DNA from: Cornus controversa
Taxonomy: Eukaryota; Streptophyta; Magnoliopsida; Cornales; Cornaceae
Direction: 5' to 3'
Assembly (NCBI GenBank): GCA_026545225.1
Contig: CM048854.1
Span: forward strand, 31,081,730 to 31,145,729
DNA length: 64,000 bases
The notes below the pieces were generated by a model. It made no database searches. It worked only from the letters and a program-made list of their open reading frames with translations, and was not told the DNA's origin. Each line of letters starts with the position of its first letter. Within the stretch, counting starts at the first letter, position 1. Made by a program: the position numbers and the translations under genes. Of the stretch, positions 32,940 to 46,239 are shown one piece after another.

Positions 32940-34170
32940 CGTTTCTCTATTAGTAGTATTTTTTATAAATTAATATTATACTTTAAGAGTTTATGTTCGG
33001 AATGAAGTTAGAGAGATAAGAAATAAAATTAGAAAAAGAATACTTAAATAAATAATTTTACAGTTTTGGAGTTTGTCTTAGGAATGTAGCTAGAGAAAGA
33101 AGAAATAAAATTAGAAAAAAAATACTTATTTAAATAATATTATAGTTTTGGAGTTTGTGTTAGGAATGAAGTTAGAGAGAGAAGAAGTAGAATTAGAAAA
33201 GAATATTTATTTAAGGGTCAAGGAAATGTTATGTTTCTATTTACTTATTAGAATAAATAATATTATAAAAATTTAAACATGCATTATAAAAAATAAAAAA
33301 TGGTGTTTTTTCATTAGTACTTTAGAAAGATTGTGTTTCTATATATTTATTGAAATAAATAATATTATATTTGAGGGGTTTGTGTTAGGGATGGAGTTAG
33401 AGATTGAAGAAATAGAATTAGAAAAAAATACTTATTTAAATAATATTATATTTTAGGAGTATATGTTAGGAATGAAGTTAGTGAGAGAATAAATAGAATT
33501 AGAAAAAATATCTTTATATAAGAATTATAATATATATTTTTTATGTTTTTGCATTTTAAAAATAGAAAGATGGTGTGTTAGGGATGAAGTGTGAGAGAAA
33601 GTATAAATAGAATTAGAAAAGTTATAAAAATAAGAATTATAATTTTATTTTTATTTTTTATGAAATAGGAAGAATTTGTGTTAAGGATGAAGTGTGAACT
33701 AAATTGGAATTCTAACAATTAATAGAAGGAAAATGAAAAAAAAATTGAAATGTTTGACTAATAGAAAGGAAAAAAAAGAGAGAAAGAATTCTAATTATAC
33801 TAAATAAACTGATTTGAAACTCTAAATTGAGTGAAACTAAATTGGAACTCTAACCTAATTAAGCCACTCTGAATGGATTTGAAACTCTTTAGACATTTAA
33901 GGCGAAAAAGAGTTCTAATTAAATTAAATGATTTGAAACTCTGTAAATTATTTTTTCTAATCAAATTATTTGAATTTTAATAATAGAAAGATATTGTGTT
34001 TGGAATGACCTGTAAGAGAAAAAATAAATAGAATTAGAAAATTTATAAAAGTAAGAATTATAATATTATTTTTATTTTTTTTGAAATAGGAAGAGTTTTT
34101 GTTAGGGATAATGTGTGAGGCAAATAATAAATAGAATTAGAAAAGAATACTTGGTGTTTAAGGTTTATGG
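32940..34170. repeat. Degenerate tandem array, unit roughly 100 bp
   Basis: Recurrent tracts gtgttaggaatgaagttaga, gaaatagaattagaaaa and tacttatttaaataatatta occur about nine times in the same order with variable spacing (near 32,990, 33,070, 33,160, 33,380, 33,465, 33,570, 33,675, 33,995 and 34,100). A related tract, tctatatatttatt(t)gaataaataatatta, occurs near 58,265 and 59,035. Non-coding. Confidence 0.65.
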
Positions 34171-36640
34171 AAAGATTATGTTTCTATGTATATATTAGAA
34201 TAAATATATTATAATAAAAAATAAGAATACATTATAAAAATAAAAAATGTACTGAAACTTTTGAACCTCTTTGTACTTTTAGTAATAGTGTGTGTGTGTG
34301 TGTATATATCTTTGACCTTTTATTATTTTGATGGTGAAATAATATACTAATATAAAATTAAAGCTATATGTCAATCACAAGTAACTAAAACTTATAGAAT
34401 TATTATCTAAGATAAAATTCATATGAAAATAATCCTTCGACACAATTTTTTATTTTTTCAAAAAATAAAATTGTACGCAAAAACAATAAAGATGAGTAAA
34501 ATCCTACATATTAAAATATTTATTATATTAAATTATTAATAGTTTTAAAGTTCGTCTTACATAGATAATATATACTTGAGACCATTAAATAATACAAGCA
34601 AACAGTTTTATTTAGAATTAAGAATATACCTTTTAAGTTTAGTTAACAATTTGTTTAAACCTTATTTTATACTTTTTGTACATATCAAGAGGTGGGACCT
34701 AACATTTTAATATAATTACATTAAACATGTTATTATATTTTATGCTCCGAGCTAGTCTTAAATTCTTTCTTTGGGTTTGACCATAATCAACTTTAGTTGA
34801 AACCTTAATTCCAATTTGAAAACTCTGATTTGAAAACCCTAATTCCTATAACATGTACTATTTTAGCATTTCAGTCATAATCATAACAATAATGAAAAAT
34901 AACTATAAGCATAACAATAACATAAAGGAACATCACAAAAAAATTGGAAAGGAGAGATTAATGATGAATAAAAGGAATTAGGGAATTTCGTAACAAACTT
35001 TAAGATAAAGTTGCATTGAAAAAATTTTGAAAATGAGAGATTAATGATAATAAAACTCTTTTGTACAATCATAGAAACAAAAACGACAACGATAAAACAA
35101 TATATATATATATTAATTTGAATAGAGCATTTACCAGTGAGAGAGAAACAAAGAGATCACGTCAATTAAATCGAATAGAAGAAACCGCTAAAGAAACTGT
35201 AAAAACAAAAAATAATAAAAAGTTTTAGACTTTCACAATAATAAAAAGAAGAACCAAAAGGTATAATGATTAATAATGATTGTTTTAACAAATTTTTCAT
35301 TCTTATTCGGTAATTACGTCAAGGTAAATAATCATTTTAATTTTTGCGATGCACATGAGAACCTCTAATATATATATATATATTCTTTGCAACTTATTAC
35401 TTTATTATAACATATGATTTTAGGACTATTGATATTATTTGTATGTGTTAAATAGCGTTTGTGTTAAACTAAAAATGAAGAACGATTGAAAAAAATATTC
35501 AATGATAATAAAATAAAATTACTATTGTAACAAAAATAATATTGTTTAAACAAATTTAAAATTACTTGTTGCTTTTAATTTTTTTAACAATTTATCCTTT
35601 ATGAATTACCGATTTCTACCGTTTTGTAATAAATTATTTTTCCTATTGTTTATGTTCTAAAATATAAAAAAATTATTATTCTTTGAAACTAAGTATAAAT
35701 CTAGTGTGAAGACATTAGATTATTTAACAATAAGATTTTAAATATGCAATATATTATGATTAATCGCACAGTGATACGGATAAGAATTAATGCATTTGTG
35801 CATACTTCAATATTATCATTTATGACATTGAAAGAATAAATATATTTATTTTTAGATAAGATGAATGGTCACTTGATGAAGTATTGAAACTAAAAACTTA
35901 AAAAGTAGGAAAAGGCCTCCTAAATCCCAACTTCATTCAATTCATAAAATAATTATTGCAAAGAAGCTGGTGAGCAACAAATCATAACATGTACGGTATA
36001 CAAGATTATTGTTTCATTAGTTTATATATAGGTGCCTTTTTTTAACTAGTCTATGGTTTGATGCATCAAATAATCATTCGAGCCAATATATCCATCTATC
36101 TACAGTTGTTTAATTAAAAAAAAAAAAAAAACCTAATTGAAATGTGAACCTCTAGTCTTAATTGAAACCAATAATTGTTTAATTCAAAAAGACTTTTAAT
36201 ACATATTTTATTAGTTATATATAACAAGAAAACTTTAATTGAAAATCCTAATTTCAATTTTGAAACCTTAAAGACCCTTAGATTACATGCATGAAAATTG
36301 AAAATATTGTATAAATATGCCCGTTCACTCAATTGAACTTCTTATAATAAATAAGTTGCAAATCTTAAAAAAAACCTCAATAACCACAAATTAATCCCAA
36401 ACTAAAAGCAAACAAAATAGAAACAACTTATAGTCATCAAATAGCCATCAAGAAGATTGAACAAAATGCAGGGACTTGAAATAATTAAATAGCAAGAAAA
36501 GACAAAAATTTGGAGAAAAAATTAAAGAAAACAAATAATAAAAAAAGAAAAGAAACTCACATGAGAGTTGATGTGAGCCAAGAGGAAATCGAATTGAAAT
36601 GACCGTTGATGAAAACTGAGATGACCTGTTGACGAGAGCC
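34171..36640. other. AT-rich intergenic, nothing recognised
   Basis: No gene, no clear terminal repeats. Contains a (TG)n run near 34,287, short TA runs near 35,102 and 35,371, and an A run at 36,118. Minus-strand ORFs here (34881-35072, 36114-36332) are low-complexity and unsupported. Confidence 0.55.
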
Positions 36641-36649
36641 GTGTTTGCA

Positions 36650-36830
36650 TTGGTGTTTGTGATTGTAGGAGTTTTAAAGTTTTGTTTAGGTTATAAATCT
36701 ATTTTTTTATTTAAAAATAAATAAATAATGTAGTGAAACTAAAAAAGGGTTTTGTTTAGGTTATCATTCTATTTTTTTTAATTTAAAAATAAAAAAATAG
36801 TATACTGAAACTAAAAAAAATCTTTTGTAC
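36650..36830. repeat. Tandem duplication, ~90 bp x 2
   Basis: ttttgtttaggttat...ctattttttt...actgaaactaaaaaa occurs at about 36,675-36,745 and 36,750-36,820. The sequence just after it (gagagggaagtaaatagagaac) also occurs near 25,543 in the D promoter region. Confidence 0.6.
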
Positions 36831-37139
36831 TTTTAACAATAGTAGTATAGAATAGATATATGAGAGGGAAGTAAATAGAGAACAAATGAGAGTAAAAGCG
36901 CCTAATTTGTTGCTCAAAAAATAATTCCCAAGAACGCAGAAAACAAAAAACTATTCTAAAAGAAATTATCTTTATAAAAGACAGTTTTTTGAAAACAATT
37001 TTTTTTTTAATTGAGTTTTTAGAAAACATTTCCTAGAAACTGTAAACCAAGCATGTATTTGTACAAAATTTTGACTTTCAATTCTCATAAAACAGAAAAT
37101 TCTTCTCAAAAAATTGAACCAAGCAGACCCAAAGTAACT

Positions 37140-38814
37140 CTTATATTATGTTTCTGGAAAAGTACCCAGGATATAACATATCATCTCCTATTTATATACG
37201 ATCGATCATACCATTACATGAACCAATGACAAGTTTTTAATATCTACCGTCTTGCCTCAATGCCATTCCATAATTCGGTGCCTACAAACCCTAATGTAAA
37301 TACAATTGCATTCACATTGTAATACATGAATGGTATTAAATGAGTGGATCCCACATCTACAACACTCTCCCCTTGGGATGCACTACATTAAGAATATGTC
37401 TCATTAAAACCTTGTAAAGAAAAACCCTGTTAGATAAAAACTTAATAAAGAAAAAAATGTACAATATTATTGTGTATCTGAAAATGGTATTGCATGGATC
37501 AAAACTGTCTCATTAGAACATTGCCAGAAAAACACAGTGGGACAAAACCTAGGTGAAGGAAAAAAGGTTCAGTATACTAATACATTTTCAATCAATTGCT
37601 CTACCTCATTAATTTAGTATGAAGACCTTTAAGTTGACACATTCTAATATTATGCACCAGCTTCTTTAATATTTTAATCGGTGTGTTTTAGTGAATAAGT
37701 CTGCTAAATTATCACTTAAGCGTATCTATTGAACATCAATGTCACGGCTCTTTTAGAGCTCGTGTGTGTACAAAAAAATTGGTTATGCTTGGCTCTATCA
37801 CCTTTGATGTGGCCTCCTCTTATTTGTGTAATACACGTAACATAATTTTCATATTATATTATTGGGATAACATTTATTGAAGAAAGTTTTCATGTTTCTC
37901 GAATATGTTGTACCACAGATCTCAACTAAATGTATTTTTGGCTTGTTTCATGAATTGTCAATATATTAGAGTCATTTGAATAAGTTGTAGTTATTGTCTG
38001 TTTCATAAATCACCATGATATAGTAGTGTTGCCACAAATGAACACATATTCGATTTGTGATCGGGTTTTATGTGAGTCAAAAAGATAACATACATTTGCA
38101 TATCCAATGAACTGTGGTTTGATTCTATTGAATATAATAATCTCATATCAGTTGTTCCATGAAAGTAATGCAGAACGTGTTTGACCACATTCCAATGTCT
38201 CCAAGTTGGTGCAGAACTATACCATGTTAATAAGTTGACCGAAAATGCTATGTTAGGTCAAGGTACATAAGAGCACTGAGTTCACTAAGATATGGTACTT
38301 CAGGATCAAAAAGTTCTTCATCATCGTTTTTAGGGCAAAAATGATCTTTCTTAACATCAAGTGATTGAACAATTATTGGAGAACTCAATGGATGAGCTTT
38401 ATCCATATAAAGGCGCTTCAAGACTTTTTCCATATATGTTGACTGATGGTAAAGAATTCTGCTTCGTAAATGTTTAATCTGTAGGCCAAGACAAATTTTT
38501 TTTGAGATATTTTTATCTCAAATTCTTTCTTTAAATAATTAGCGATAATGGTGATCTCTTCAAGAGCTCCTGCAAAACTCAAATCGTTAACATATACTGA
38601 TATAATAACAAATCCAGATTCTGATTTCTTAATAAAATTACATAGACAAATTGGATTATTCACATAACTTTCTTCTAATAAATACTTACTAAGGTGATTA
38701 TACCACATGCGTCCAGATTACTGTAATCCATACAAGGATTGTTATAACTTGATCAAATACATGGTATATGGTTTTGAGTTATTTGCTTCAGGTATTTTAA
38801 ATCCTTCAGTGATC

Positions 38815-38870
<56 letters not shown>

Positions 38871-41767
38871 TGTTGTACCTACGTCTATTAAACGCTTATT
38901 CAATCCTTCTGAAATTATCAAACTAATCAAGAAATGAAACGTGATTGCATCTATTACTGGAGAGTATGTCTCATCATAGTTAATACCAGGTCTCTGTAAG
39001 AAACTTTATGTTACAAGTCGGGTTTTGTATCTCACAATCTCAATTTTTTTCATTACATTTTTATACAAATATTCATTTGAATCCTACAGGCTTGACATCT
39101 TTAGGTGTCTGGACTACAGGTCCAAACATTGCACGCTTTGTCAATGAATATAACTCGGCTTATATTGTTTCTCTCAATTTTGGCCAATCATTTCTATGTC
39201 AACATTCTTCGATGTTTTGAGGATCCAGATCCTCATTATCTTTTGTAATATCAAGAGAAACTGCAAAAGAAAATATATTGTCGATAATAACTTTATTTTT
39301 ATCCCATATTTTTTATAATTTATTGAGCTCTCATTATTTTCAAGTACTAGTGTTTCCTTTGGAGTTTGTGCCACTTCAAGGGCCTGTGCCTTTTTAGGGG
39401 TTATTTGGTTAAATTGGTTAATTATTTCGGTTACTCCTTTTGTAGGTGTGGCCTCTTCAGGAGCGTTATCTTATTTATACATTTTCTCTTGTGTTTTTTT
39501 CTATTAGGGAATAGAATCTTTTGCACCGAATGGTCTACCACGCTTTAGGTGTGTCTTAGATGCATTTGTTGAAATACTAACAGATTATCCTATAGAAACA
39601 TTAATTCTTGCTAGAATATTTGCAGCTGGTTTATGTGATTTTATTACTTTCTTTGCGTTAGTAAATGCATCTAACAATTTATTTGCAATGCTCTACAAAT
39701 GAATAATCCTCTGAACTTCTAGTTCATATTGATTTGTGCGAGGATTGAAATAAGATAATTCCAAGGCATTTTAAGTGATATCATGTCATTCATTGTGTTG
39801 TTTCTTCTCTCTCCCCCCCTATCTCCCTCCCCCCTATTATAGGTTCAAAATATCTAATAATAGATGAAGAATAGAAACTACATAAATTTCAAGTTTACAC
39901 TAGGGGCCATCTCAGTTCGCTGTGGTGATGCAATCGGAATATGTACGGCACAACCAAATACTCGTAACTGAGAAATATTTGGTTATTGACCAAGTACAAG
40001 TTGTAATGGTAAAAAACTATAATAAGCAGTTAGTCTTATGCGAACTAAGGATGTCGTATGTAATATGGTATCTCTCCAAGGAGATAAAAGTAGCTTTGTT
40101 TTCATAAGTAATGGTCTAGCAATTAGTTGAAAATATTTAATATACATCAATGCTAATTGATATGCAAGAATGATTAAATGCTTGGGATGTAACTTCTTCA
40201 ACATTATCAAGATGGATTGTTTTGATTGGATAATTCAAGAATTGTGCTCGTAATCGAATGATTTGAGCGAGAAGTCTAGCAAATGTAACATTTTGGGTAG
40301 ATAGTAAATTAACATGTGACCATCGTGATAAAATATCTATTACAACCATAAAATAAATAAATGGTCCACATGGTAGATTAATTGGTCCACATATATCCCT
40401 TTGAATTTGTTGTAAAAATGCTGGAGATTCAATAATGACCTTTGAAGGAGACTACCTGACAATTAATTTGCCTTATGAGCAAGTGGTACATGAATAATCT
40501 CTTGTCAAAAGAATATTCAGGTTCTTTAATGGATACCCATGTGAATTCTCAATAATTCGGCACATCATTGTTGACTTTAGATGACCAAGGAGATCGTGTG
40601 AAAATATAAAAATCTTTGGGTTAGAACACTTTAGTTCATCACTACATGTGATTCAATTGTTCTTATAGTCCTATAATATAATCCAAAGAGAAAGCAATGG
40701 ATTTTTCTAATATATGTTTTCTGGTATAAAACAATAGAAGTGATGTAGAGATACTCTGCACTACCTTCATTTATAGTCTCAATATGATATTCGTTACGAT
40801 GGATATCTTTAAAACTCAACAAATTTTTTCTTGATCTGATAGATTACAAAGCATCATTAATGTATAACTTTGTTTCACATGGTAACAAAATATTGTGTTT
40901 TTTAGAACCTTCAATCAGGCTTGTAGGACTTGATATTGTATTAACACTAGCTTCAACTAATGCTATACGAGAAAAATAACCTTTACCTCAAAAGATAGTG
41001 TTTGTTGTTTCATTATCTACTAGATATATATTTTCATAATTTATTTTAGGCACAATCAATGAATTAGTCAGATCCGTGTCTTTTCACATATACAAAACTT
41101 ATATTTGATTACTTTAAAATGAACATAAAAAATAGACAAAATAAAAGTATATTGAAACAAATAGAAGAAAAGTACACTGAAAATAAAAGCACACTGAAAC
41201 TAACATACTAAAAATAAAAGAAAACACATTAATCAGTGCAAACATTTTTATCACCGATTAGATGGTCAATTTTGCCAGTAAGGTTTTCAAAGAAATCAGA
41301 ACATCAAGATGATTAATGTCTACTGGGTCATTGTCATCTATAAAATTCATCTCAATTTCTTTTTCCTTTTCCTTTTCATTTATCGAGGCTTGGTAAAAAT
41401 CATGTAAATGTCTAGCCGTACAACAGATACGTAACTAATGTCTTTTCATACCGTATCTATAGTAAAGTTTCTTTTCATATTTCTTAGAAGGTTTATTTGG
41501 CAAACCTTTCATTTTTGCTTGTTTGAACTCATTTGGATTTTACTTCAGATGGGATGGTGTGGAGTTCCTTCCGTGAAAAATTGAGAAATTATGACCACCA
41601 CGATTATAGCAGTTACTTTTGCCACGATTGTACCCACGACCACATCCACGACCTTCAAAGGAAGATGCATTTGCTTTATGAAATAGTGTTGATTCGGTTT
41701 GACGGGACTGGTGATTTGTCATTAAAAGCTCATTATTTTTTTTAGCCACCAATAAACATGATGTCAC
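37140..41767 (-). mobile_element. Ty1-copia retrotransposon fossil, broken
   Basis: Minus-strand parts in the expected copia order: a gag basic region of the Gly-Arg type (about 41,540-41,767), integrase core (about 39,980-40,350), reverse transcriptase and RNase H pieces (about 38,000-38,710), then a polypurine-like tract and a 3' LTR portion (about 37,140-37,370) sharing sequence with 13,893-14,010. The 5' LTR and the start of gag are not seen. Many breaks, so an old copy. A (TA)n tract at 38,817-38,868 interrupts it. Confidence 0.85.
38817..38868. repeat. (TA)n microsatellite
   Basis: About 50 bases of pure TA inside the copia fossil. ORFs on both strands reading Tyr-Ile repeats come from it and are artefacts. 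Confidence 0.95.
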
Positions 41768-43480
41768 GCTCCAATTTTCAATACCCAGTTAAGAGTGAAG
41801 GAAATGGGGTTATTAATCTCAAGATTTTAACCCAAGGTTATTTGATGATTTTAATGATAACAATTTATTATAGTGTAGATATAATAAATTTATTTGAGTG
41901 TGTATTTTATAAAGTATCAAATTATCTCAAGTATCTTAAAGGTTTTGGACTTCAAAGGAATATACAAGAAGATATATGAAGTCATGTGATCATGGAACTC
42001 AAAGATCAATAATCAAGATCAATGGAAAAGTTGAAGTAGATCCAAGCCATGTGATGATGGAACCTAAGAGCTTAAAGAATTGAAGATCAAAAGACTTAGG
42101 TAGGCTAGTCTTGGGTGAGTACTAGTATTTAATATAAAGTTATCTTTGAAATAACTTCATTTGAAAGCTCAACCCTTGACCTAATAGACTATAAGACCCA
42201 ATGCACTGCATCTATGACTACAAAAGACCCTAGTTTGAAAAAGAAACCATTGTTCAACATTTACACGCACGACTCTCTACGCTATCCATCAATCGACATT
42301 AATTTCTTCTATCTTTCTTTTGCTTCATCCATTAATTTGGTTCTCTCAATTCTCAATTCTCAAAGTATTTGACATTTTCTTGAATTATTATTATTTTTTT
42401 GGAAATTGTTTTGAATTATTATTATTATTATTTTGATAATTCTACTCTGTGTTAATTTCTTTGGCTTTTATTGATTTTCATTTTTTGGGGAAAATTTGTT
42501 AAATGAAATCAACATCTTCTACCTACATGAATTGTTACTATGGAAGACAAGCTTATCTGCAACTTTCAAAGACTTGAAAGAATCCAAGAAAATTTCAACT
42601 GTGCGACAAATTCTTGTGGATTTTTTTGTTGATGTTCAATTGGCACACCACAAGCTGCACCAGCTGCCCCCACCACAAGAGATGACAACTTGTCTTGCAA
42701 TGGTAAGAACAATGATCTTGTCAAGCATTATTATTATATGTTTATAGTTGTCCTTGTAGCTATGTTTATGAAGTGAGGATGATGGGGGTGTAACTTTTGT
42801 TGCTTTAAATATGGTAGTAAAAGGTGTGTTTTTTATGGAGATAAATCTTGTAATGATCCTTTCAATATGAACTGTAATTAACCTTTCAGTACTGTAAGTG
42901 TAATGATATTGTTGGAATTAACCTTTCATTGTAATTATTTCTCCATAAGCAATGTGAACTCAGTCCAGTGCTGTGGTTGAGCTATATTTCAATCTTGCAC
43001 AATTAGCACAAAATCTAGGTTGTACATGCAAACATACACATAAGGGCATACTTACGGTACCTGAGTTAACGAAACCTAGTCTGAACGTTTCAGTATTAAA
43101 TAAGCAATGAACCTTTTAATATGAACTATAATGAACCTTTCAGTGGTTGGAATGCCAATAAGTAACATACAATTCTCCAGACATGTTACCATGCACAAAT
43201 AAGTTATAATGCCAAAACAAAAAACCCAAAATCACAACATACAAACCCATATGAACACACAAATTTCTTTAAATGATAAGTTCTTAAAATTCACAAATCC
43301 ACTAAATACACAAACCACAAATTTTTGTAAATTTTTACAAACTTCAAGTTCTTATAATTCAAAAAACACACAAATAAGTCATCATTGTTCAACTTGAGAT
43401 GTCAAAAACTATTAGCAAAAACACAAATAATTACAAAAATCATCCACACAAAAACCACTAGCAAAAACACATTTGTTCAA
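41768..43480. other. Unassigned; no recognised gene
   Basis: Possible retroelement leader-like text (catgtgatgatggaacctaag) near 42,050, an ATT run near 42,420, and AC-rich sequence at 43,200-43,480. None of the short ORFs shows a known motif. It may include the outer part of the MULE remnant to the right, but I found no terminal inverted repeat. Confidence 0.4.
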
Positions 43481-44540
43481 ATTCACACAATTTTTTTGAA
43501 CTTGATGTCAAACTTTTTTGTTATTGCATGATGCCTTAGAGTCATTCTAAAATCATCAAGTGTTGCAAATTTCAAGCCTATTTCAAGTTCAGCTGAACCC
43601 AAGTCTCTTTGAGAATCAAAATCTTAGGCCCTGTTTGGCAGAGCTTTTGCTTCGACTTTTACATAGAAGAAAAAGAGAAGCAGAAGCTAAATCAGGAAGC
43701 TGGTACCCCCCAGCTTCCTTTAAACGCTCTTTTTGGACTCCGAAACTCTTCCGCCTTACCAATCCAAACACTCTTCAAAACGGCTTTTGAGCTTAAAAAG
43801 TCGAAAGCCGCTTTTCAAAAGCCAATCCAAACAGGGCCTTAGTATCTTCCATCAACCTCATCATCTAATGACCCACAAAAACTCCTTAATTCATCACTGA
43901 GTGCATACTTTGAATCAACATTATAAAAATGTTCATTTTCTTCCTCACTTGGTGATGCATCTTCATCACCCAGTGAAGCATCATCATCACCCATTGCAGA
44001 TTCTACATCACTTAGTGCTGCATCTTTATCACTTATTGAAACTTCAACACCACCCGCTGCAACATTCTCATCACCCATTTGAACCTCCACTACAGCTTCC
44101 ACATCAACCACTCCATGATCTACAACATGTTTAAGTAAAAATATTTTTAGTAATGTAAGCCTCAGCCTCTTATTAGATTCAAAAATCTCAATCACATCAC
44201 CATTAGTTCAATTTTTTTTCAATGACTCACTACCACTGAGTAAAGGTGCTTTATAATAAAAGTCAACTGAACCCCTCCCATAACCTAGTCCTTGGGCAAT
44301 GTTTTGCATTTCAAAATAAGATGTAGTCCAGATCAATATTTTCATATAGATGTACACTACACTACCTCCACTGCATGACAACAACCTAGATATAAATGCC
44401 CCAAACCTACCACCGTGATAATATTCAAGTGTAAATAACTTAGCCATGAGATCTGTCAAAATAAAACATAATCCTTGAACAATGTATTGCATTTCAAGAT
44501 AAGACATGTAGTAAGGATTAATATTTTCATATAGTAGCAC
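43480..44540 (-). pseudogene. MULE transposase, N-terminal half remnant
   Basis: Minus-strand pieces in MULE order. At 44,208-44,470 comes KLFTLEYYHGGRF, then GGSVVYIYMKILIW and MQNIAQGLGYG, the N-terminal domain common in plant MULE proteins. At 43,839-44,195 comes an acidic linker ending SKYALSDELRSF. At 43,490-43,620 comes LEIGLKFATLDDFRMTLRHH followed by TKKFDIKFKK, matching the start of the MuDR-type DNA-binding domain. No catalytic DDE or SWIM zinc finger part is seen. A ~35-residue stretch with MQYIVQGL near 44,500 looks like an imperfect tandem repeat of the MQNIAQGL region. A Tourist MITE splits the linker from the MuDR domain. Confidence 0.75.
43627..43838. mobile_element. Tourist (PIF/Harbinger) MITE, TTA duplication
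   Basis: 212 bp with perfect terminal inverted repeats GGCCCTGTTTGG and exact TTA duplications at 43624-43626 and 43839-43841. Subterminal sequence is also palindromic (agcttttg/caaaagc, aagccg/cggctt). It sits inside the MULE transposase coding remnant and supplies an in-frame TAA at the junction. Confidence 0.92.
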
Positions 44541-45700
44541 ATGTCAAAAAATGAGAAAATGTTAAAAAGGGCCATATTTTGACAATATAAAAGTGCAAAC
44601 AACCCTAATTCACAAAAACCTATCTTAACGTCAAAATTGTTGCATTCCATATGCAAAAGTAATAATAGAAGTGCAAAAAGCCCTAATTTTAAAAGGCTCT
44701 AATTTTCAGAATACCTAATATATATCACATGCAAAAAAGTGCCCAATTTTAATAATTTACAGTACTAAACAACTTGTGTTTGCATCCAGATGGTTTAAGC
44801 TACAAAAGCCCTAATTTTCTAATCATATAAAATTAACAATTTCTTATTAACATTAAAAACTAAAAGCCCTAATTTTATAATCATAAATAGTAATAAATTA
44901 AAAACATACCAACACAGGGACAACCGCCAACACTTGTCTCCACTACTTAATTTTCTTGTCTTTTTTCTAAAAAAGGACCACCACAGGGAACAACAACACC
45001 TCAAAAGCTCGAAAGATAGCCACTACTTCTAATTTTTACTGATAGTGCACTTTGAACGATGCGATACTAGTCCAGAAATATGAGGTTTCGACCTTCGTCT
45101 GGTGTGCAATGGCTATGCAGCGATGTGTGAGGTTTGTCTAGTGTGCAATTGATATAGTGTATACAGAGTAAAGGATACAAGTAGTAACAGCGCGTATACA
45201 AAAGGGGGTTAATGGTTTAAAATAATTAGACCACAAAAATGACGTCGTTCTGACCCTAGACCAAACTAAAAAAAAATTTGTAAAACACATGTCCAAACAG
45301 TCCAGGAGGGTATTTTAGTCATTTTGCCTCATCAAGAAACGTCTGTCAGCTCCATAACCCCCTTCTGCTAGTTGGAGGGGGTTTTTTGTAAAAAAAATAA
45401 TGCATAAGGGGGGTTATTTGCAGAAGCGTGATAGTTTAGGTTTTTTTTTCTTCAAAACTTTCCCTATAGATTAATATCATGACCATGTAAACAATCTAAT
45501 AATAGCCTCTTTTTTAGAAGATCCCTTTTCAAACTGCCCACACTCTTTTCGGAATCTCCCATTGATTATCATTATAGTTCTGTCAAGGGTCAAGTAGTCA
45601 ACTTTTAGAAGATGAAGGACTGACATGCTTAAAAAAAATAGTTCATAGGCTATTTTGCAACTCTGAGAAAATTCAAGTTTTTTTTTTTTTTTGGCACTTT
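44541..45700. other. Flank of the MULE remnant, no gene
   Basis: AT-rich. Around 45,340-45,420 the sequence carries runs such as ggagggggtttttt and aaggggggttatttgc that resemble the subterminal part of MULE-type inverted repeats, but no partner was found on the other side. The ORF at 45477-45794 is unsupported. Confidence 0.4.
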
Positions 45701-45709
45701 TGCCGCGGA

Positions 45710-45930
45710 TGATGTGAAGAGTGCCTAAGAGATTCCTCCTTATCCTTTCTTTTTGTTGTTCCATTCCATTATTCTTCTTCTTTTTCCTTATCAACCAACT
45801 TTTAACTTGTAATTCACTTCATGCCCTCCACAAGAAGTTTAGATTATGGCTCATATAGTGCTCTTTCTAAAATCCCCTTAACAAGAAACATGATGTGATG
45901 CTAACTATTACACTCATACTACTATGTAAT
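45710..45930 (+). repeat. Duplicated block, partner at ~8690-8905
   Basis: Direct, diverged copy: gatgatgtgaagagtg, then acttttaacttgtaatt, caagaagtttagatta and tatagtgctctttctaaaat in the same order. It marks the upstream end of unit G as its partner marks unit B. Confidence 0.65.
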
Positions 45931-46239
45931 AATCGTACTATGACTTTAGTGCACAATGATATTATGCCATCAATGTTAACAATTAATTATATATTATCAC
46001 ATAAGTAAAATGCATTTATATCAGTGAGTTTTATCACTATGTGTCAACATTTAATCAGTTAGTGATATCATATCATCAATATTCCAAAAGCGTTAAAATA
46101 ATTTTTCTTTTTTCTCGGGTGAAAACACCATGTGTCTTTTGGTGCTTCAAGGATTAGTTATTCCATTCTAAGGTTCACATTTAAAACCCATTTTTGTTTT
46201 TCCTTTCTTTTTCCTTAGATGAGGATTGAAATAAATTAA

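Noticed and set aside
43901-44134. His/Leu-rich 77-codon plus-strand ORF
   Set aside because: It is the antisense of the acidic linker of the MULE transposase remnant.
41768-45470. Full-length MULE with both terminal inverted repeats
   Set aside because: Candidate terminal-like sequence near 45,340-45,420 has no matching partner on the left side.
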